From positions 1-53,652 of the forward strand of contig NZ_JOCX01000046.1 in NCBI RefSeq assembly GCF_000717915.1: DNA of 53,652 nt, given 5' to 3'. The notes below the pieces were generated by a model that saw only the letters and a program-made list of their open reading frames with translations, did not search any database and was not told where the DNA came from. This DNA comes from Streptomyces sp. NRRL S-244 (lineage in GTDB: Bacteria > Actinomycetota > Actinomycetes > Streptomycetales > Streptomycetaceae). This document shows, piece by piece, positions 1-8,744 of the stretch. The stretch's first letter is position 1; each line of letters opens with the position of its first letter. The translations under genes were made by a program, and so were the position numbers.

Positions 1-1565
1 CGTACCCGCGTCGCGATGACGACCGCGGTGGTTTCCGCGGCGGTCGTGACGACCGTGGTGGGGACCGCCCGTCCTACCCGCGCCGCGACGACCGCGGTGG
101 CGACCGTCCCTCGTACCCGCGCCGTGACGACCGGCCCGCCGGTGGCGGCTTCCGCCGTGACGACCGCGGTGAGCGTCCCTCCGGTGGTGGCGGTGGCTTC
201 CGTCGCGACGACCGCGGCGGCGACCGTCCCTCCTACCCGCGTCGCGATGACGACCGCGGTGGTTTCCGCGGCGGTCGTGACGACCGTGGTGGGGACCGTC
301 CCTCCTACCCGCGCCGCGACGACCGCGGTGAGCGTCCCTCCGGTGGTGGCGGCGGCTTCCGCCGTGACGACCGCGGTGGCGACCGTCCGTCGTACCCGCG
401 CCGCGATGACGACCGCGGTGGGCGTCCCTCGTACCCGCGTCGCGATGACGACCGCGGTGGATTCCGCGGCGGTCGTGACGACCGTGGCGGGGACCGCCCG
501 TCCTACCCGCGCCGCGACGACCGCGGTGGCGACCGCGGCGGGTTCCGCGGCCGTGACGACCGTGGCGGCGACCGCGGCGGCTACCGTGGCGGCCGCGACG
601 ACCGCGGTGGCGACCGCGACTACCGTGCGGACCGCGACCGGGACCCGGTCAAGCGGCTTCCGATCGACGAGGACGTCACCGGTCTCGAGATCGACGCCGA
701 CGTGCGCCAGGAGCTCCTGAGCCTGCCCAAGGGCCTGGCCGAGGAGGTTTCCAGGAACCTCGTCATGGTCGCCCGGCTGATCGACGAGGACCCGGAGCAG
801 GCGTACGCGTACTCGCGCATCGCCCTGCGCCTGGCCTCCCGTGTCGCCGCCGTGCGCGAGGCCGCCGGCTTCGCCGCGTACGCCACGCAGAAGTACAGCG
901 AGGCGCTCGCGGAGTTCCGCGCCGCCAAGCGCATGACCGGATCCGTCGAGCTGTGGCCCGTCATGGCCGACTGCGAGCGCGGCCTCGGCCGCCCCGAGCG
1001 CGCGCTGGCCATGGCCGGCGAGCCCGAGGTGCAGAAGCTGGACAAGGCCGGCCAGGTCGAGATGCGCCTGGTCGCCGCCGGTGCGCGGCGGGACATGGGG
1101 CAGCTCGACGCCGCCATCGTGACCCTGCAGAGCCCGGAGCTGGCCTCCAACTCCGTCCAGCCGTGGACCGCGCGTCTGCGGTACGCCTACGCGGACGCCC
1201 TGCTGGCGGCCGGCCGTGAGGACGAGGCGCGCGAGTGGTTCGCCAAGACGGTCGAGGCGGACAAGGACGGCGCGATGGACGCCTCCGACCGGCTCGCCGA
1301 GCTGGACGGGGTCGAGTTCGTCGACGCGCTCGTCGGCGATGAGCCGGACGCGATCGAGGACGAGGACGAGGACGACGAGCAGGACGCCGCCGAGGTGGCT
1401 GCCGCCGAGCGTGCCTCCGACCAGGCCGAGTACTACGACGAGGACGACGAGGAGTACGAGCCTCTGGAGCGCTCCGAGGCGGACGCCGACGTCGACGTCA
1501 CGGACGAGATCGTCGTCGTCGAGGACGAGGACGAGGACGACGCGCAGGACCGCGACAAGGCCTGA
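1..1565 (+). CDS. TPR-like protein with Arg/Gly/Asp-rich repeat N-terminus (5' partial)
   Basis: The gene enters from the left edge; the coding frame starts at base 3, so about 520 residues are visible and the start is outside the window. Residues 1 to about 215 are a low-complexity domain of RDDRGG, YPRRDD and RPS units. Next comes an alpha-helical region with TPR-like helix pairs (for example the AYAYSRIALRLASR and AEFRAAKR segments, and the ADALLAAGREDEAREWF segment). The last ~70 residues are a strongly acidic Asp/Glu tail. TPR helices usually bind proteins and RGG-like repeats usually bind RNA, so a scaffold or RNA-associated role is an inference only. An alternative frame is also open across the repeat (16-720) but breaks off where the TPR part begins, so it is rejected. 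A strong hairpin follows the stop. Confidence 0.85.
   Translation, partial: YPRRDDDRGGFRGGRDDRGGDRPSYPRRDDRGGDRPSYPRRDDRPAGGGFRRDDRGERPSGGGGGFRRDDRGGDRPSYPRRDDDRGGFRGGRDDRGGDRPSYPRRDDRGERPSGGGGGFRRDDRGGDRPSYPRRDDDRGGRPSYPRRDDDRGGFRGGRDDRGGDRPSYPRRDDRGGDRGGFRGRDDRGGDRGGYRGGRDDRGGDRDYRADRDRDPVKRLPIDEDVTGLEIDADVRQELLSLPKGLAEEVSRNLVMVARLIDEDPEQAYAYSRIALRLASRVAAVREAAGFAAYATQKYSEALAEFRAAKRMTGSVELWPVMADCERGLGRPERALAMAGEPEVQKLDKAGQVEMRLVAAGARRDMGQLDAAIVTLQSPELASNSVQPWTARLRYAYADALLAAGREDEAREWFAKTVEADKDGAMDASDRLAELDGVEFVDALVGDEPDAIEDEDEDDEQDAAEVAAAERASDQAEYYDEDDEEYEPLERSEADADVDVTDEIVVVEDEDEDDAQDRDKA
3..650 (+). repeat. Coding tandem repeat encoding RDDRGG-type units, with a higher-order ~65-bp repeat
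   Basis: The first ~650 bases consist of short in-frame repeats built on gacgaccgcggtgg. A longer unit of about 65 bases beginning tacccgcgtcgcgatgac recurs almost identically at 3, 234 and 432, so copies lie 231 and 198 bases apart, both multiples of three. Such arrays change length easily by slippage or recombination, so the exact copy number in an assembly should be treated with care. Confidence 0.9.
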
Positions 1566-1587
1566 GCGCTGAACCGGATCCATTGAG

Positions 1588-1623
1588 AAAGGGCGGTACC
1601 CCTCCGGGGGTACCGCCCTTTTT
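1588..1623. terminator. Bidirectional intrinsic terminator
   Basis: A stem of about 14 bp (aagggcggtacccc paired with its complement) with a loop of about 4 nt is flanked by A-rich sequence on the left and five T residues on the right. It lies between the convergent TPR gene (stop 1565) and the DUF1015 gene (stop 1659), so it can serve both strands. Confidence 0.9.
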
Positions 1624-1658
1624 CGTGTCCGCGGCCGGTTCGAGCCGGTCGGGCCGGG

Positions 1659-2930
1659 TCAGTCGAGGCTGCGCAGGACCAGGCCGGTGGCCGGCTTCGG
1701 GCCGAAGGAGGTGGACTTGCGGGGCATCGTGACGCCCTGGCGGGCCAGGTCCCGGACGACCGCCTCCCGTACGGGGTGCAGCAGGACCGCGGTGCCGCCG
1801 TGGCGCTCGGCCATGTCGACGGTGGCCGCCGCGTCGTGGATGTACGTGATCTGGTCCGGGGTGTCCGGGATCTGCCACAGGGTGTCGAGCAGGGTCGCGT
1901 GCAGGACGGTCGCGTCCAGGCGGCGCCAGGCCTCGGGGCGGTCGCGCCGTACGGTGCGCTCCAGGAGGTCCAGGTCAGGGTCGGTGACCAGGTGGAAGGA
2001 GCCGTCGCCGGCCAGCAGGAAGGCGTTGCCGCGCTCGGCGGCGTCGGCGAGGGCCTCCAGGGCGAGCGGCAGCGGGCCGTCGACCGGGCGGACCAGGAAG
2101 TGGCCCTCGACGGCGGCCAGGGCGTCCGCGACCGGGAGGCGGCGCAGCATCCGGTGGATGGCGCGGACCTGGAGCGGGTAGCGGGCGGTGTCCACGAGGA
2201 GGACCAGGCCGAAGTCCCAGTCGGTGGGGGACTGGTGTTCCTCCTGGAGGCGCAGGTACGTCGCCCAGCGGTGGTGGCCGTCGGCGATGAGGGCCTGGCG
2301 GTGGCCGAGGTCGGCGGTGACCGCGGCCAGGTCGGCGGGATCCGTGATGGCCCAGAGCCGGTGCCGGAAGCCGTCCTCGGTGGTGGTGGCCAGCAGGGGC
2401 GGGCTTGCGGCGATCCGCTCGACGACCGCCGTCGCGCCGGCCGCGGGGTCGCCGCCGAGGTAGGTGAGGAGGAGGGGCTCCAGATTGGCCGAAGCGGCCC
2501 GCATCAGGCCGGCCCGGTCGGTGACCACGTCGGGCATGACGTCCTCGTGCGGGAGGACGATGCCGGCGTCGGGCTTCGAGAGGGCGAGGGCGCCGATCAG
2601 GCCGCGCTGCAGCACGTTCCCCTTGCGCTGCTCGTAGACGTAGAGCGCGGGCTCGGGGTCGGGGCTGAGGACGCCCTTGGAGAGCCAGTCGTGCAGGGTG
2701 TGCGCGGCCTGTTCGTTGCGCTCGGCGGGGGTGTCGGCCTGCGGGAGGATCAGGCGGACGATGTTGTGCGGGTCGGCGGACTCGAGGTGGTCGACGCCGT
2801 CGGGGCGTACGACCACGTCGTACGGCGGTGAGGTGACGGCGGCCAGGCTGCCGACACGCTCCGGGTCATAGCGCAGTCCATGGAAGGGGATCAGGCGCAG
2901 CCCGTCGTCCGCGGTACCAGGTGTGGTCAT
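1659..2930 (-). CDS. DUF1015 family protein
   Basis: A 423-residue protein starting MTTPGTADDGLRLIPFHGLR. The N-terminal segment with SPPYDVV, the DPHNIVRLILPQ stretch and the central ADGHHRWATYLRL motif are hallmarks of the DUF1015 family (COG4198). Its biochemical function is not established. The length is usual for the family. It is transcribed leftward, divergently from the HAD phosphatase at 3059, with about 130 bases between the two starts. The start is an ATG at 2930, directly before the conserved N-terminus. Confidence 0.88.
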   Translation of the reverse strand: MTTPGTADDGLRLIPFHGLRYDPERVGSLAAVTSPPYDVVVRPDGVDHLESADPHNIVRLILPQADTPAERNEQAAHTLHDWLSKGVLSPDPEPALYVYEQRKGNVLQRGLIGALALSKPDAGIVLPHEDVMPDVVTDRAGLMRAASANLEPLLLTYLGGDPAAGATAVVERIAASPPLLATTTEDGFRHRLWAITDPADLAAVTADLGHRQALIADGHHRWATYLRLQEEHQSPTDWDFGLVLLVDTARYPLQVRAIHRMLRRLPVADALAAVEGHFLVRPVDGPLPLALEALADAAERGNAFLLAGDGSFHLVTDPDLDLLERTVRRDRPEAWRRLDATVLHATLLDTLWQIPDTPDQITYIHDAAATVDMAERHGGTAVLLHPVREAVVRDLARQGVTMPRKSTSFGPKPATGLVLRSLD

Positions 2931-3058
2931 TGGTGCATGGTAAGACGCGTCTCGCGATGCGGGATGATCGGGTGAGGAAGACCGCAGCGCACACGCGGTC
3001 GGTATCGGTCACGGACGTACGGACCGGTCGAGGATCGAGCGGACAGGGAGCCGACAGG

Positions 3059-4108
3059 ATGACCCGGCAGAGCAGGACGAGTCCGGCGGGCAGCGAGCGC
3101 AGCCTGCACCAGGCGTACGACACGGCCCTGCTGGACCTGGACGGCGTGGTGTACGCGGGCGGCGAGGCGATCGCGTACGCGGCGGAGTCCCTCGCCGCGG
3201 CACGGGCCGGCGGGATGCATCTCGCGTACGTCACGAACAACGCGCTGCGGACCCCGGAGGCGGTCGCCGGGCACCTGGGCGAGCTGGGGATCCCGACCGA
3301 GGCCGGCGAGGTGATCACGTCGGCGCAGGCGGTGGCCCGGCTGATCTCGGAGCAGGTGGAGCCGGGGTCGAAGGTGCTGGTGATCGGCGGGGAGGGGCTG
3401 CGGGTCGCGCTGCGCGAGCGGGGGCTCGTACCGGTGGAGTCCGCCGACGAGGAGGGCCTCGCGGCGGTCGTCCAGGGGTACGGGGGCCCGGATCTGCCGT
3501 GGTCGCGGTTCGCGGAGGCCTCGTACGCGATCCACCGCGGGGTGCCGTGGTACGCGTCGAACACAGATCTGACGATTCCGGGGGCGCGGGGGATCGGGCC
3601 CGGCAACGGGGCCGCGGTGGAGGTCGTACGGATCGCCACGGGCGCGGAGCCGCAGGTGGCGGGGAAGCCGCTGCCCCCGATGCACCGGGAGACGGTGCTG
3701 CGGACGGGGGCGGAGCGGCCGCTGGTGGTCGGGGACCGGCTGGACACGGACATCGAGGGCGCGTTCAACGGGGACGTGGACTCGCTGCTGGTGCTGACCG
3801 GGGTGACGGACGCGGCGCAGCTGCTGCGGGCCGAGCCGAGGCACCGGCCGACGTACGTGGACCGGGATCTGCGCGGGCTGCTGACGGGGCAGCCGGAGGT
3901 CGTGGCGGCGGGGGAGGGTTTCCGCTGCGGGGGCTGGACCGCGGTGGCGGTGGCGGGCGTACTGGAGCTGCGGGGCGAGCACGATCCGGTGGACCCGCTC
4001 GACCCGGTCGACGGGCTGCGGGCGCTGTGCGCGGCGGCGTGGACGCAGGCGGGGGACGGCTCGTGCACGCTGGACGCGGGGAAGGCGCTGGCCCGGATCG
4101 GGCTGTAG
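3059..4108 (+). CDS. HAD-superfamily IIA sugar-phosphate phosphatase (NagD-like)
   Basis: A 349-residue HAD phosphatase. Motif I is DLDGVVY near residue 25, motif II is the YVTNNA segment, the motif III lysine is in VAGKPLPP, and motif IV is GDRLDTDIEGA. The large cap between motifs II and III is typical of subclass IIA (NagD/PGP type), which dephosphorylates small phosphorylated metabolites; the substrate cannot be read from sequence. The frame is open from 2921, but ATG 3059 is preferred because AGGGAG lies 8 bases upstream and the upstream codons do not resemble the family. A C-terminal extension of about 80 residues follows the HAD core. The neighbourhood with tlyA, nadK and recN is conserved in actinobacteria. 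Confidence 0.88.
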   Translation: MTRQSRTSPAGSERSLHQAYDTALLDLDGVVYAGGEAIAYAAESLAAARAGGMHLAYVTNNALRTPEAVAGHLGELGIPTEAGEVITSAQAVARLISEQVEPGSKVLVIGGEGLRVALRERGLVPVESADEEGLAAVVQGYGGPDLPWSRFAEASYAIHRGVPWYASNTDLTIPGARGIGPGNGAAVEVVRIATGAEPQVAGKPLPPMHRETVLRTGAERPLVVGDRLDTDIEGAFNGDVDSLLVLTGVTDAAQLLRAEPRHRPTYVDRDLRGLLTGQPEVVAAGEGFRCGGWTAVAVAGVLELRGEHDPVDPLDPVDGLRALCAAAWTQAGDGSCTLDAGKALARIGL

Positions 4109-4225
4109 GCGGGGCGGGAGCAGGGCCGGGGCCCGGGGGTGTTCGCGGGGCGTGCGCGGCGCGTCCCGGCGGGCCGTCCGGCGGTGGTCCGCGGGTATCC
4201 CCGGCTCCTCAGGGCCAGTTCAGGA

Positions 4226-4244
4226 GCAGGGTAGGCTAACCTAA
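4226..4244 (+). promoter_or_regulatory. IdeR/DmdR-type iron box
   Basis: This 19-mer matches the actinobacterial iron-box consensus TTAGGTTAGGCTAACCTAA at 16 of 19 positions, and its right 12 bases match perfectly. It ends four bases before the GTG of the first permease gene and contains TAGGCT (4232-4237), which could be the -10 hexamer. Under iron-replete conditions a DtxR/IdeR-family repressor would be expected to occupy it and shut off the importer operon. Confidence 0.85.
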
Positions 4245-4248
4245 CTCC

Positions 4249-5295
4249 GTGTTGGTCGAGAGTCCCCCTGAACAGAGCGCGGCGCCGGTCGCCGCCATCC
4301 GCCCGCGGCACGCCGCGCGCGCCGCCGGTCTGCTCGGCGCCCTCGTGGTGCTGGCGCTGATCGCGGTGGCGAGCATCGCCGTGGGCGCCAAGCAGATACC
4401 CCTCGACCAGGTCTGGCACGGCCTGTTCCACTACGCAGGGACCCCCTCCGACGTGGTGGTGCGCGATCTGCGGGTCCCGCGCACCCTCCTCGGGCTGATG
4501 GTCGGGCTCGGGCTCGGCCTCTCCGGCGCCGTGATGCAGGCGCTGACCCGCAATCCGCTGGCCGAGCCGGGCATCCTCGGCGTCAACGCGGGCGCCGCGG
4601 CCGCCGTGGTCTCGGCGATCACCTTCCTCGGGGCCTCCACGCTCAGCGAGTTCGTGTGGTGGGCCTTCCTCGGCGCCGCCGTCGTCTCCGTCGTGGTCTA
4701 CGTACTCGGCGGCAGCCGCAGCGCGACGCCGGTGCGCCTCGCGCTCGCCGGTACGGCGGCCAGCGCGGCCCTGGTCGGCTACATCAACGCCGTGCAGCTG
4801 ATGGACAGCAAGGCGCTGGACAAGCTGCGCTTCTGGACCGTGGGCTCCCTGGCCTCCGCCAACATGGACACCGTCCGGCAGGTGGCGCCGTTCCTGCTGG
4901 TGGGCGCGTTGATCGCGCTCACGCTGGGCCGGCCGCTCAACGCGATGGCCATGGGCGACGACACCGCGCGGGCCCTCGGCGCCCATCTGACGCGGACCCG
5001 GATCGGCGCGATGGTGGCCATCACCCTGCTGTGCGGGGCGGCGACGGCCGCCTGCGGGCCGATCGTCTTCATCGGGCTGATGATCCCGCACCTGGTGCGG
5101 ATCATCACCGGTCCGGACATGCGGTGGGTGCTCGCCTACTCGGCGGTCCTCTCCCCGGTGCTGCTGCTGGGCGCGGACGTCGTCGGCCGGGTCGTCACCC
5201 GGCCCGCCGAGCTCCAGGTCGGCATCGTCACCGCGCTGATCGGCGGACCCGTCTTCATCTACCTCGTCCGGCGCAAGAGGATGGCCCAGCTGTGA
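4249..5295 (+). CDS. FecCD-family iron-siderophore ABC transporter permease
   Basis: A 348-residue polytopic membrane protein with about nine or ten hydrophobic segments. FecCD signatures include the DLRVPRTLLGLMVGLGLGLSG segment, MQALTRNPLAEPGILGVNAGA, and the coupling-helix region GPIVFIGLMIPHLVR that contacts the ATPase. It would form half of a heterodimeric channel importing ferric siderophores. An in-frame stop at 4237-4239 makes GTG 4249 the first possible start. There is no Shine-Dalgarno at normal distance, so translation may be leaderless. The next permease overlaps its stop by four bases (GTGA). No substrate-binding lipoprotein gene is adjacent; it must lie elsewhere. An iron box overlaps the promoter region. 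Confidence 0.92.
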   Translation: MLVESPPEQSAAPVAAIRPRHAARAAGLLGALVVLALIAVASIAVGAKQIPLDQVWHGLFHYAGTPSDVVVRDLRVPRTLLGLMVGLGLGLSGAVMQALTRNPLAEPGILGVNAGAAAAVVSAITFLGASTLSEFVWWAFLGAAVVSVVVYVLGGSRSATPVRLALAGTAASAALVGYINAVQLMDSKALDKLRFWTVGSLASANMDTVRQVAPFLLVGALIALTLGRPLNAMAMGDDTARALGAHLTRTRIGAMVAITLLCGAATAACGPIVFIGLMIPHLVRIITGPDMRWVLAYSAVLSPVLLLGADVVGRVVTRPAELQVGIVTALIGGPVFIYLVRRKRMAQL

Positions 5296-6353
5296 CCGTC
5301 GACCTTCGGGCGGACAAGCCCGGATCCCGTGCCCTGCGCGGCCCCGGCGGGCTGTCCCTGCGGATGGAGCCGCGTGCGCTGGCGGTCGGGCTGCTGCTCA
5401 CCGCGGCCGCGCTGGCGATGGCCGTCGTCCTCATCGGCACCGGCGACTTCGAGATCGCGCCGTGGGACGTCGTACAGACCCTGCTGGGCAACGGCACGCC
5501 GGCCAACGACTTCATCGTCAACGACCTGCGGCTGCCGCGGGTGCTGGTCGCCCTGCTGGTGGGCGCCGCGCTCGGCATGGCGGGCGCCGTCTTCCAGTCC
5601 GTCTCCCGCAACCCGCTCGGCTCCCCGGACCTGCTCGGCTTCGGCTACGGCTCGGCGGTCGGCGCGCTCACCGTGATCGTCCTGTTCAAGGGCGACGCGA
5701 ACGCGGTCGCGGGGGGAGCGCTGGCGGGCGGGCTGCTCAGCGGCGTCCTCGTGTACCTGCTGTCGTACCGGCGGGGCATCCACGGCTACCGGCTGGTGCT
5801 GGTCGGCATCGGCGCCTCGGCGATGCTCGTCGCCGTCATCAACTACCTCCTGACCAAGGCGCAGCTCGTCGAGGCCACCCGCGCGATGGTCTGGCTGACC
5901 GGATCGCTCGCCGGCCGGGACTGGAGCCAGGTCTGGCCCCTGCTGGGGACCTGCGCGGTGCTGTTCCCGCTGGTCCTCGGGCAGGGCAGGGCCCTGCGGA
6001 TGATGGAGATGGGCGACGACGCCGCGTACGCCCTCGGAGTACGGGTGGAACGTACGCGGATGCTGCTGATGCTGGCGGCGGTCCTGCTGACCACCGCGGC
6101 GGCCGCGGCCGCCGGGCCCATCTCCTTCGTGGCCCTGGCCGCGCCCCAGCTGGCCCGGCGCCTGACCCGCTCGCCCGGGTCGAGCCTGCTCACCGGCGCG
6201 CTGATGGGCTCCGTCCTGCTGCTCGTGTCCGACTGGGCCTCGCAGCGCGCCTTCGGCGCCGACCAGCTGCCGGTGGGCGTGGTGACAGGGCTGGTCGGCG
6301 GCGTCTACCTGCTCTGGCTGCTCGTCACCGAGCGCAAGGCGGGACGTATATGA
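5292..6353 (+). CDS. FecCD-family iron-siderophore ABC transporter permease (second subunit)
   Basis: A 353-residue paralogue of the preceding permease and its likely heterodimer partner. It shows the same family features: DLRLPRVLVALLVGAALGMAG, QSVSRNPLGSPDLLGFGYG, and the cytoplasmic coupling segment GPISFVALAAPQLARRL. The start is GTG 5292, overlapping the upstream stop as GTGA. Although the frame is open further left (from 4656), that region is the out-of-phase shadow of the first permease. The stop overlaps the ATPase start as ATGA, so the three genes are translationally coupled. Confidence 0.92.
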   Translation: MTVDLRADKPGSRALRGPGGLSLRMEPRALAVGLLLTAAALAMAVVLIGTGDFEIAPWDVVQTLLGNGTPANDFIVNDLRLPRVLVALLVGAALGMAGAVFQSVSRNPLGSPDLLGFGYGSAVGALTVIVLFKGDANAVAGGALAGGLLSGVLVYLLSYRRGIHGYRLVLVGIGASAMLVAVINYLLTKAQLVEATRAMVWLTGSLAGRDWSQVWPLLGTCAVLFPLVLGQGRALRMMEMGDDAAYALGVRVERTRMLLMLAAVLLTTAAAAAAGPISFVALAAPQLARRLTRSPGSSLLTGALMGSVLLLVSDWASQRAFGADQLPVGVVTGLVGGVYLLWLLVTERKAGRI

Positions 6354-7216
6354 GCACGGACACGAGCAACTCAAGGAGTACGCAGGTGCAGCGGCTGACC
6401 GCGCAGAACGTGACCCTCGGCTACGACCAGCGGGTCATCGCCGAGAACCTGTCGGTGGAGATCCCCGACCACTCGTTCACGGTGATCGTCGGACCCAACG
6501 CGTGCGGCAAGTCCACGCTGCTGCGGGCCCTGTCGCGGATGCTGAAGCCGTCCGCGGGGCAGGTGCTGCTGGACGGGCAGGCCATCGGGTCGATGCCGGC
6601 CAAGAAGGTCGCCAAGACGCTGGGGCTGCTGCCGCAGTCCTCGATCGCGCCGGACGGGATCACGGTCGCCGACCTGGTCTCCCGCGGCCGGTACCCGCAC
6701 CAGGGGCTGCTGCGGCAGTGGTCGCCGCAGGACGAGCGGATCGTCCGGGAGTCGATGGCCTCGACCGGGGTCGCCGAGCTCGCGGACCGCTCGGTGGACG
6801 AGCTGTCGGGCGGACAGCGCCAGCGGGTGTGGATCGCGATGGCGCTGGCGCAGCAGACACCGCTGCTGCTGCTGGACGAGCCGACCACGTACCTGGACAT
6901 CCAGCACCAGATCGACGTGCTGGACCTGTGCGCGGAGCTGCACGAGGAGCAGGGGCGGACCCTGGTGGCCGTGCTGCACGACCTCAACCACGCGGCCCGC
7001 TACGCCACGCACCTGATCGCGATGCGCGGGGGCAGGGTCGTGGCGGAGGGGCCGCCGGCCGAGGTGGTCACGGCGGAGCTGGTGGAGAAGGTGTTCGGCC
7101 TGCGCTGCCAGATCATCGACGACCCGGAGACGGGCACCCCGCTGGTGATCCCGGCGGCGCGCAAGCCGAAGGTGCCGGCCGGGCGCCTGACGACGGGGAC
7201 TACAGCAGGCTCTTGA
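6350..7216 (+). CDS. Iron-siderophore ABC transporter ATP-binding protein
   Basis: A 288-residue FepC/FhuC-type ATPase. Walker A is GPNACGKST near residue 47, the signature is LSGGQRQRVWIAMALAQQ, Walker B is LLLLDEPTTYLD, and the switch histidine is in VLHDLNHAARYATH. It powers import through the two FecCD permeases encoded just upstream. The start is ATG 6350, four bases inside the preceding gene. The last 17 bases overlap the 3' end of the convergent SCP2-like gene. Confidence 0.94.
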   Translation: MSTDTSNSRSTQVQRLTAQNVTLGYDQRVIAENLSVEIPDHSFTVIVGPNACGKSTLLRALSRMLKPSAGQVLLDGQAIGSMPAKKVAKTLGLLPQSSIAPDGITVADLVSRGRYPHQGLLRQWSPQDERIVRESMASTGVAELADRSVDELSGGQRQRVWIAMALAQQTPLLLLDEPTTYLDIQHQIDVLDLCAELHEEQGRTLVAVLHDLNHAARYATHLIAMRGGRVVAEGPPAEVVTAELVEKVFGLRCQIIDDPETGTPLVIPAARKPKVPAGRLTTGTTAGS

Positions 7217-7547
7217 GGCGGAGCAGGTCGCGGAAGCCGGCCTCCAGACGGACCCGGCCGGAGGCCCAGGCCTTGGCGAACTTCAGCTCGCCCGCGACCA
7301 TCGCCACCAGGTCGTCGCCCGTCATCGCGAGCCGGATCTCGGCCTTCGCGGCGGGCGGACCGGGGGAGACCGCGTCCACCCGGATCCGGCCGCCTTCGAG
7401 GCGCCCGGTGAAGGTCCGGTCCAGGTCCGTGATGTGGCAGCTCAGGGAGCGGTCCATCGCGGCGGCGCCGCGCACACCGCCGTCGGCCTGCGCGAGGTTG
7501 CCGGAAAGTCTGTCCAGTGCGGCTCGGCACTCATCGATCGTAGCCAT
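7200..7547 (-). CDS. SCP2 sterol-binding-like domain protein
   Basis: A 115-residue single-domain protein resembling the SCP2 lipid-binding fold: a helical N-terminus, a strand-rich middle (RTFTGRLEGGRIRVD; AEIRLAMTGDDLVAMVAGE) and the end segment FAKAWASGRVRLEAGFRDLLRL. The ligand is unknown. It is transcribed leftward, tail-to-tail with the ABC ATPase (17-base overlap) and divergently from the 7613 gene. In actinobacteria similar proteins occur next to tlyA and nadK, which suggests conserved context rather than a known function. Confidence 0.75.
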   Translation of the reverse strand: MATIDECRAALDRLSGNLAQADGGVRGAAAMDRSLSCHITDLDRTFTGRLEGGRIRVDAVSPGPPAAKAEIRLAMTGDDLVAMVAGELKFAKAWASGRVRLEAGFRDLLRLKSLL

Positions 7548-7600
7548 CGTGATCTCGACCGTACCGCAGAGCCGTACGTGGCCGCCCGGGTGCTTCGGGG

Positions 7601-7606
7601 TAGCGT
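7601..7606 (+). promoter_or_regulatory. Candidate -10 element of a leaderless promoter
   Basis: TAGCGT lies exactly six bases before ATG 7613, so transcription would begin at or next to the start codon. The same TAGCGT-N6-ATG layout recurs before the Rpf-like gene at 48827. No convincing -35 hexamer was seen. This is inference from spacing. Confidence 0.4.
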
Positions 7607-7612
7607 CGGGGC

Positions 7613-7921
7613 ATGACCGACGACATGGCCGACGTACCGGAAGCGGCGCAAGCGGCGCAAGCGGCCGAAGCGGCGCCGGAGGTGCCGGATTCCCCGGAGG
7701 CCTCCGGGGAAGGGGAAGCGGCGCCCGAGCCCCTGGGGCTCGTCCGTACGCCCACCGGCCACGCCGGGGTGGACGCGCGCCTGGAGCGGCTGGCCGAAGC
7801 CGACCACCTCACGGCGGACGGACACCTCGCGGTGTACGAGGATGTGCACAGGGGGTTGCGCGACGCGCTGACCGCGCTGGACGCACCGCCCGTCCCCGGA
7901 CCGTACGAAAACAGGAGCTGA
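7613..7921 (+). CDS. Conserved hypothetical small acidic protein upstream of tlyA
   Basis: A 102-residue acidic protein. The first ~45 residues are Ala/Glu/Pro-rich and probably disordered; residues ~46 to 95 are more ordered (LGLVRTPTGHAGVDARLERL and HLAVYEDVHRGLRDALTAL). No known domain is recognised. It stops seven bases before the tlyA GTG, and the tlyA Shine-Dalgarno lies inside its last codons, so the two are probably cotranscribed. The candidate promoter six bases before the ATG suggests a leaderless message starting this operon. Confidence 0.65.
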   Translation: MTDDMADVPEAAQAAQAAEAAPEVPDSPEASGEGEAAPEPLGLVRTPTGHAGVDARLERLAEADHLTADGHLAVYEDVHRGLRDALTALDAPPVPGPYENRS

Positions 7922-7928
7922 ACCGAAC

Positions 7929-8740
<812 letters not shown>

Positions 8741-8744
<4 letters not shown>

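Noticed and set aside
16..720. A 234-codon Ala/Thr/Val-rich open frame over the repeat
   Set aside because: It is an out-of-phase reading of the RDDRGG repeat. The real frame continues into the TPR part and ends at 1565.
2866..5091. A 741-codon leftward open frame
   Set aside because: It lies antisense to the HAD phosphatase and FecCD permease; its composition is Arg/Pro/Ser-rich shadow sequence without domains.
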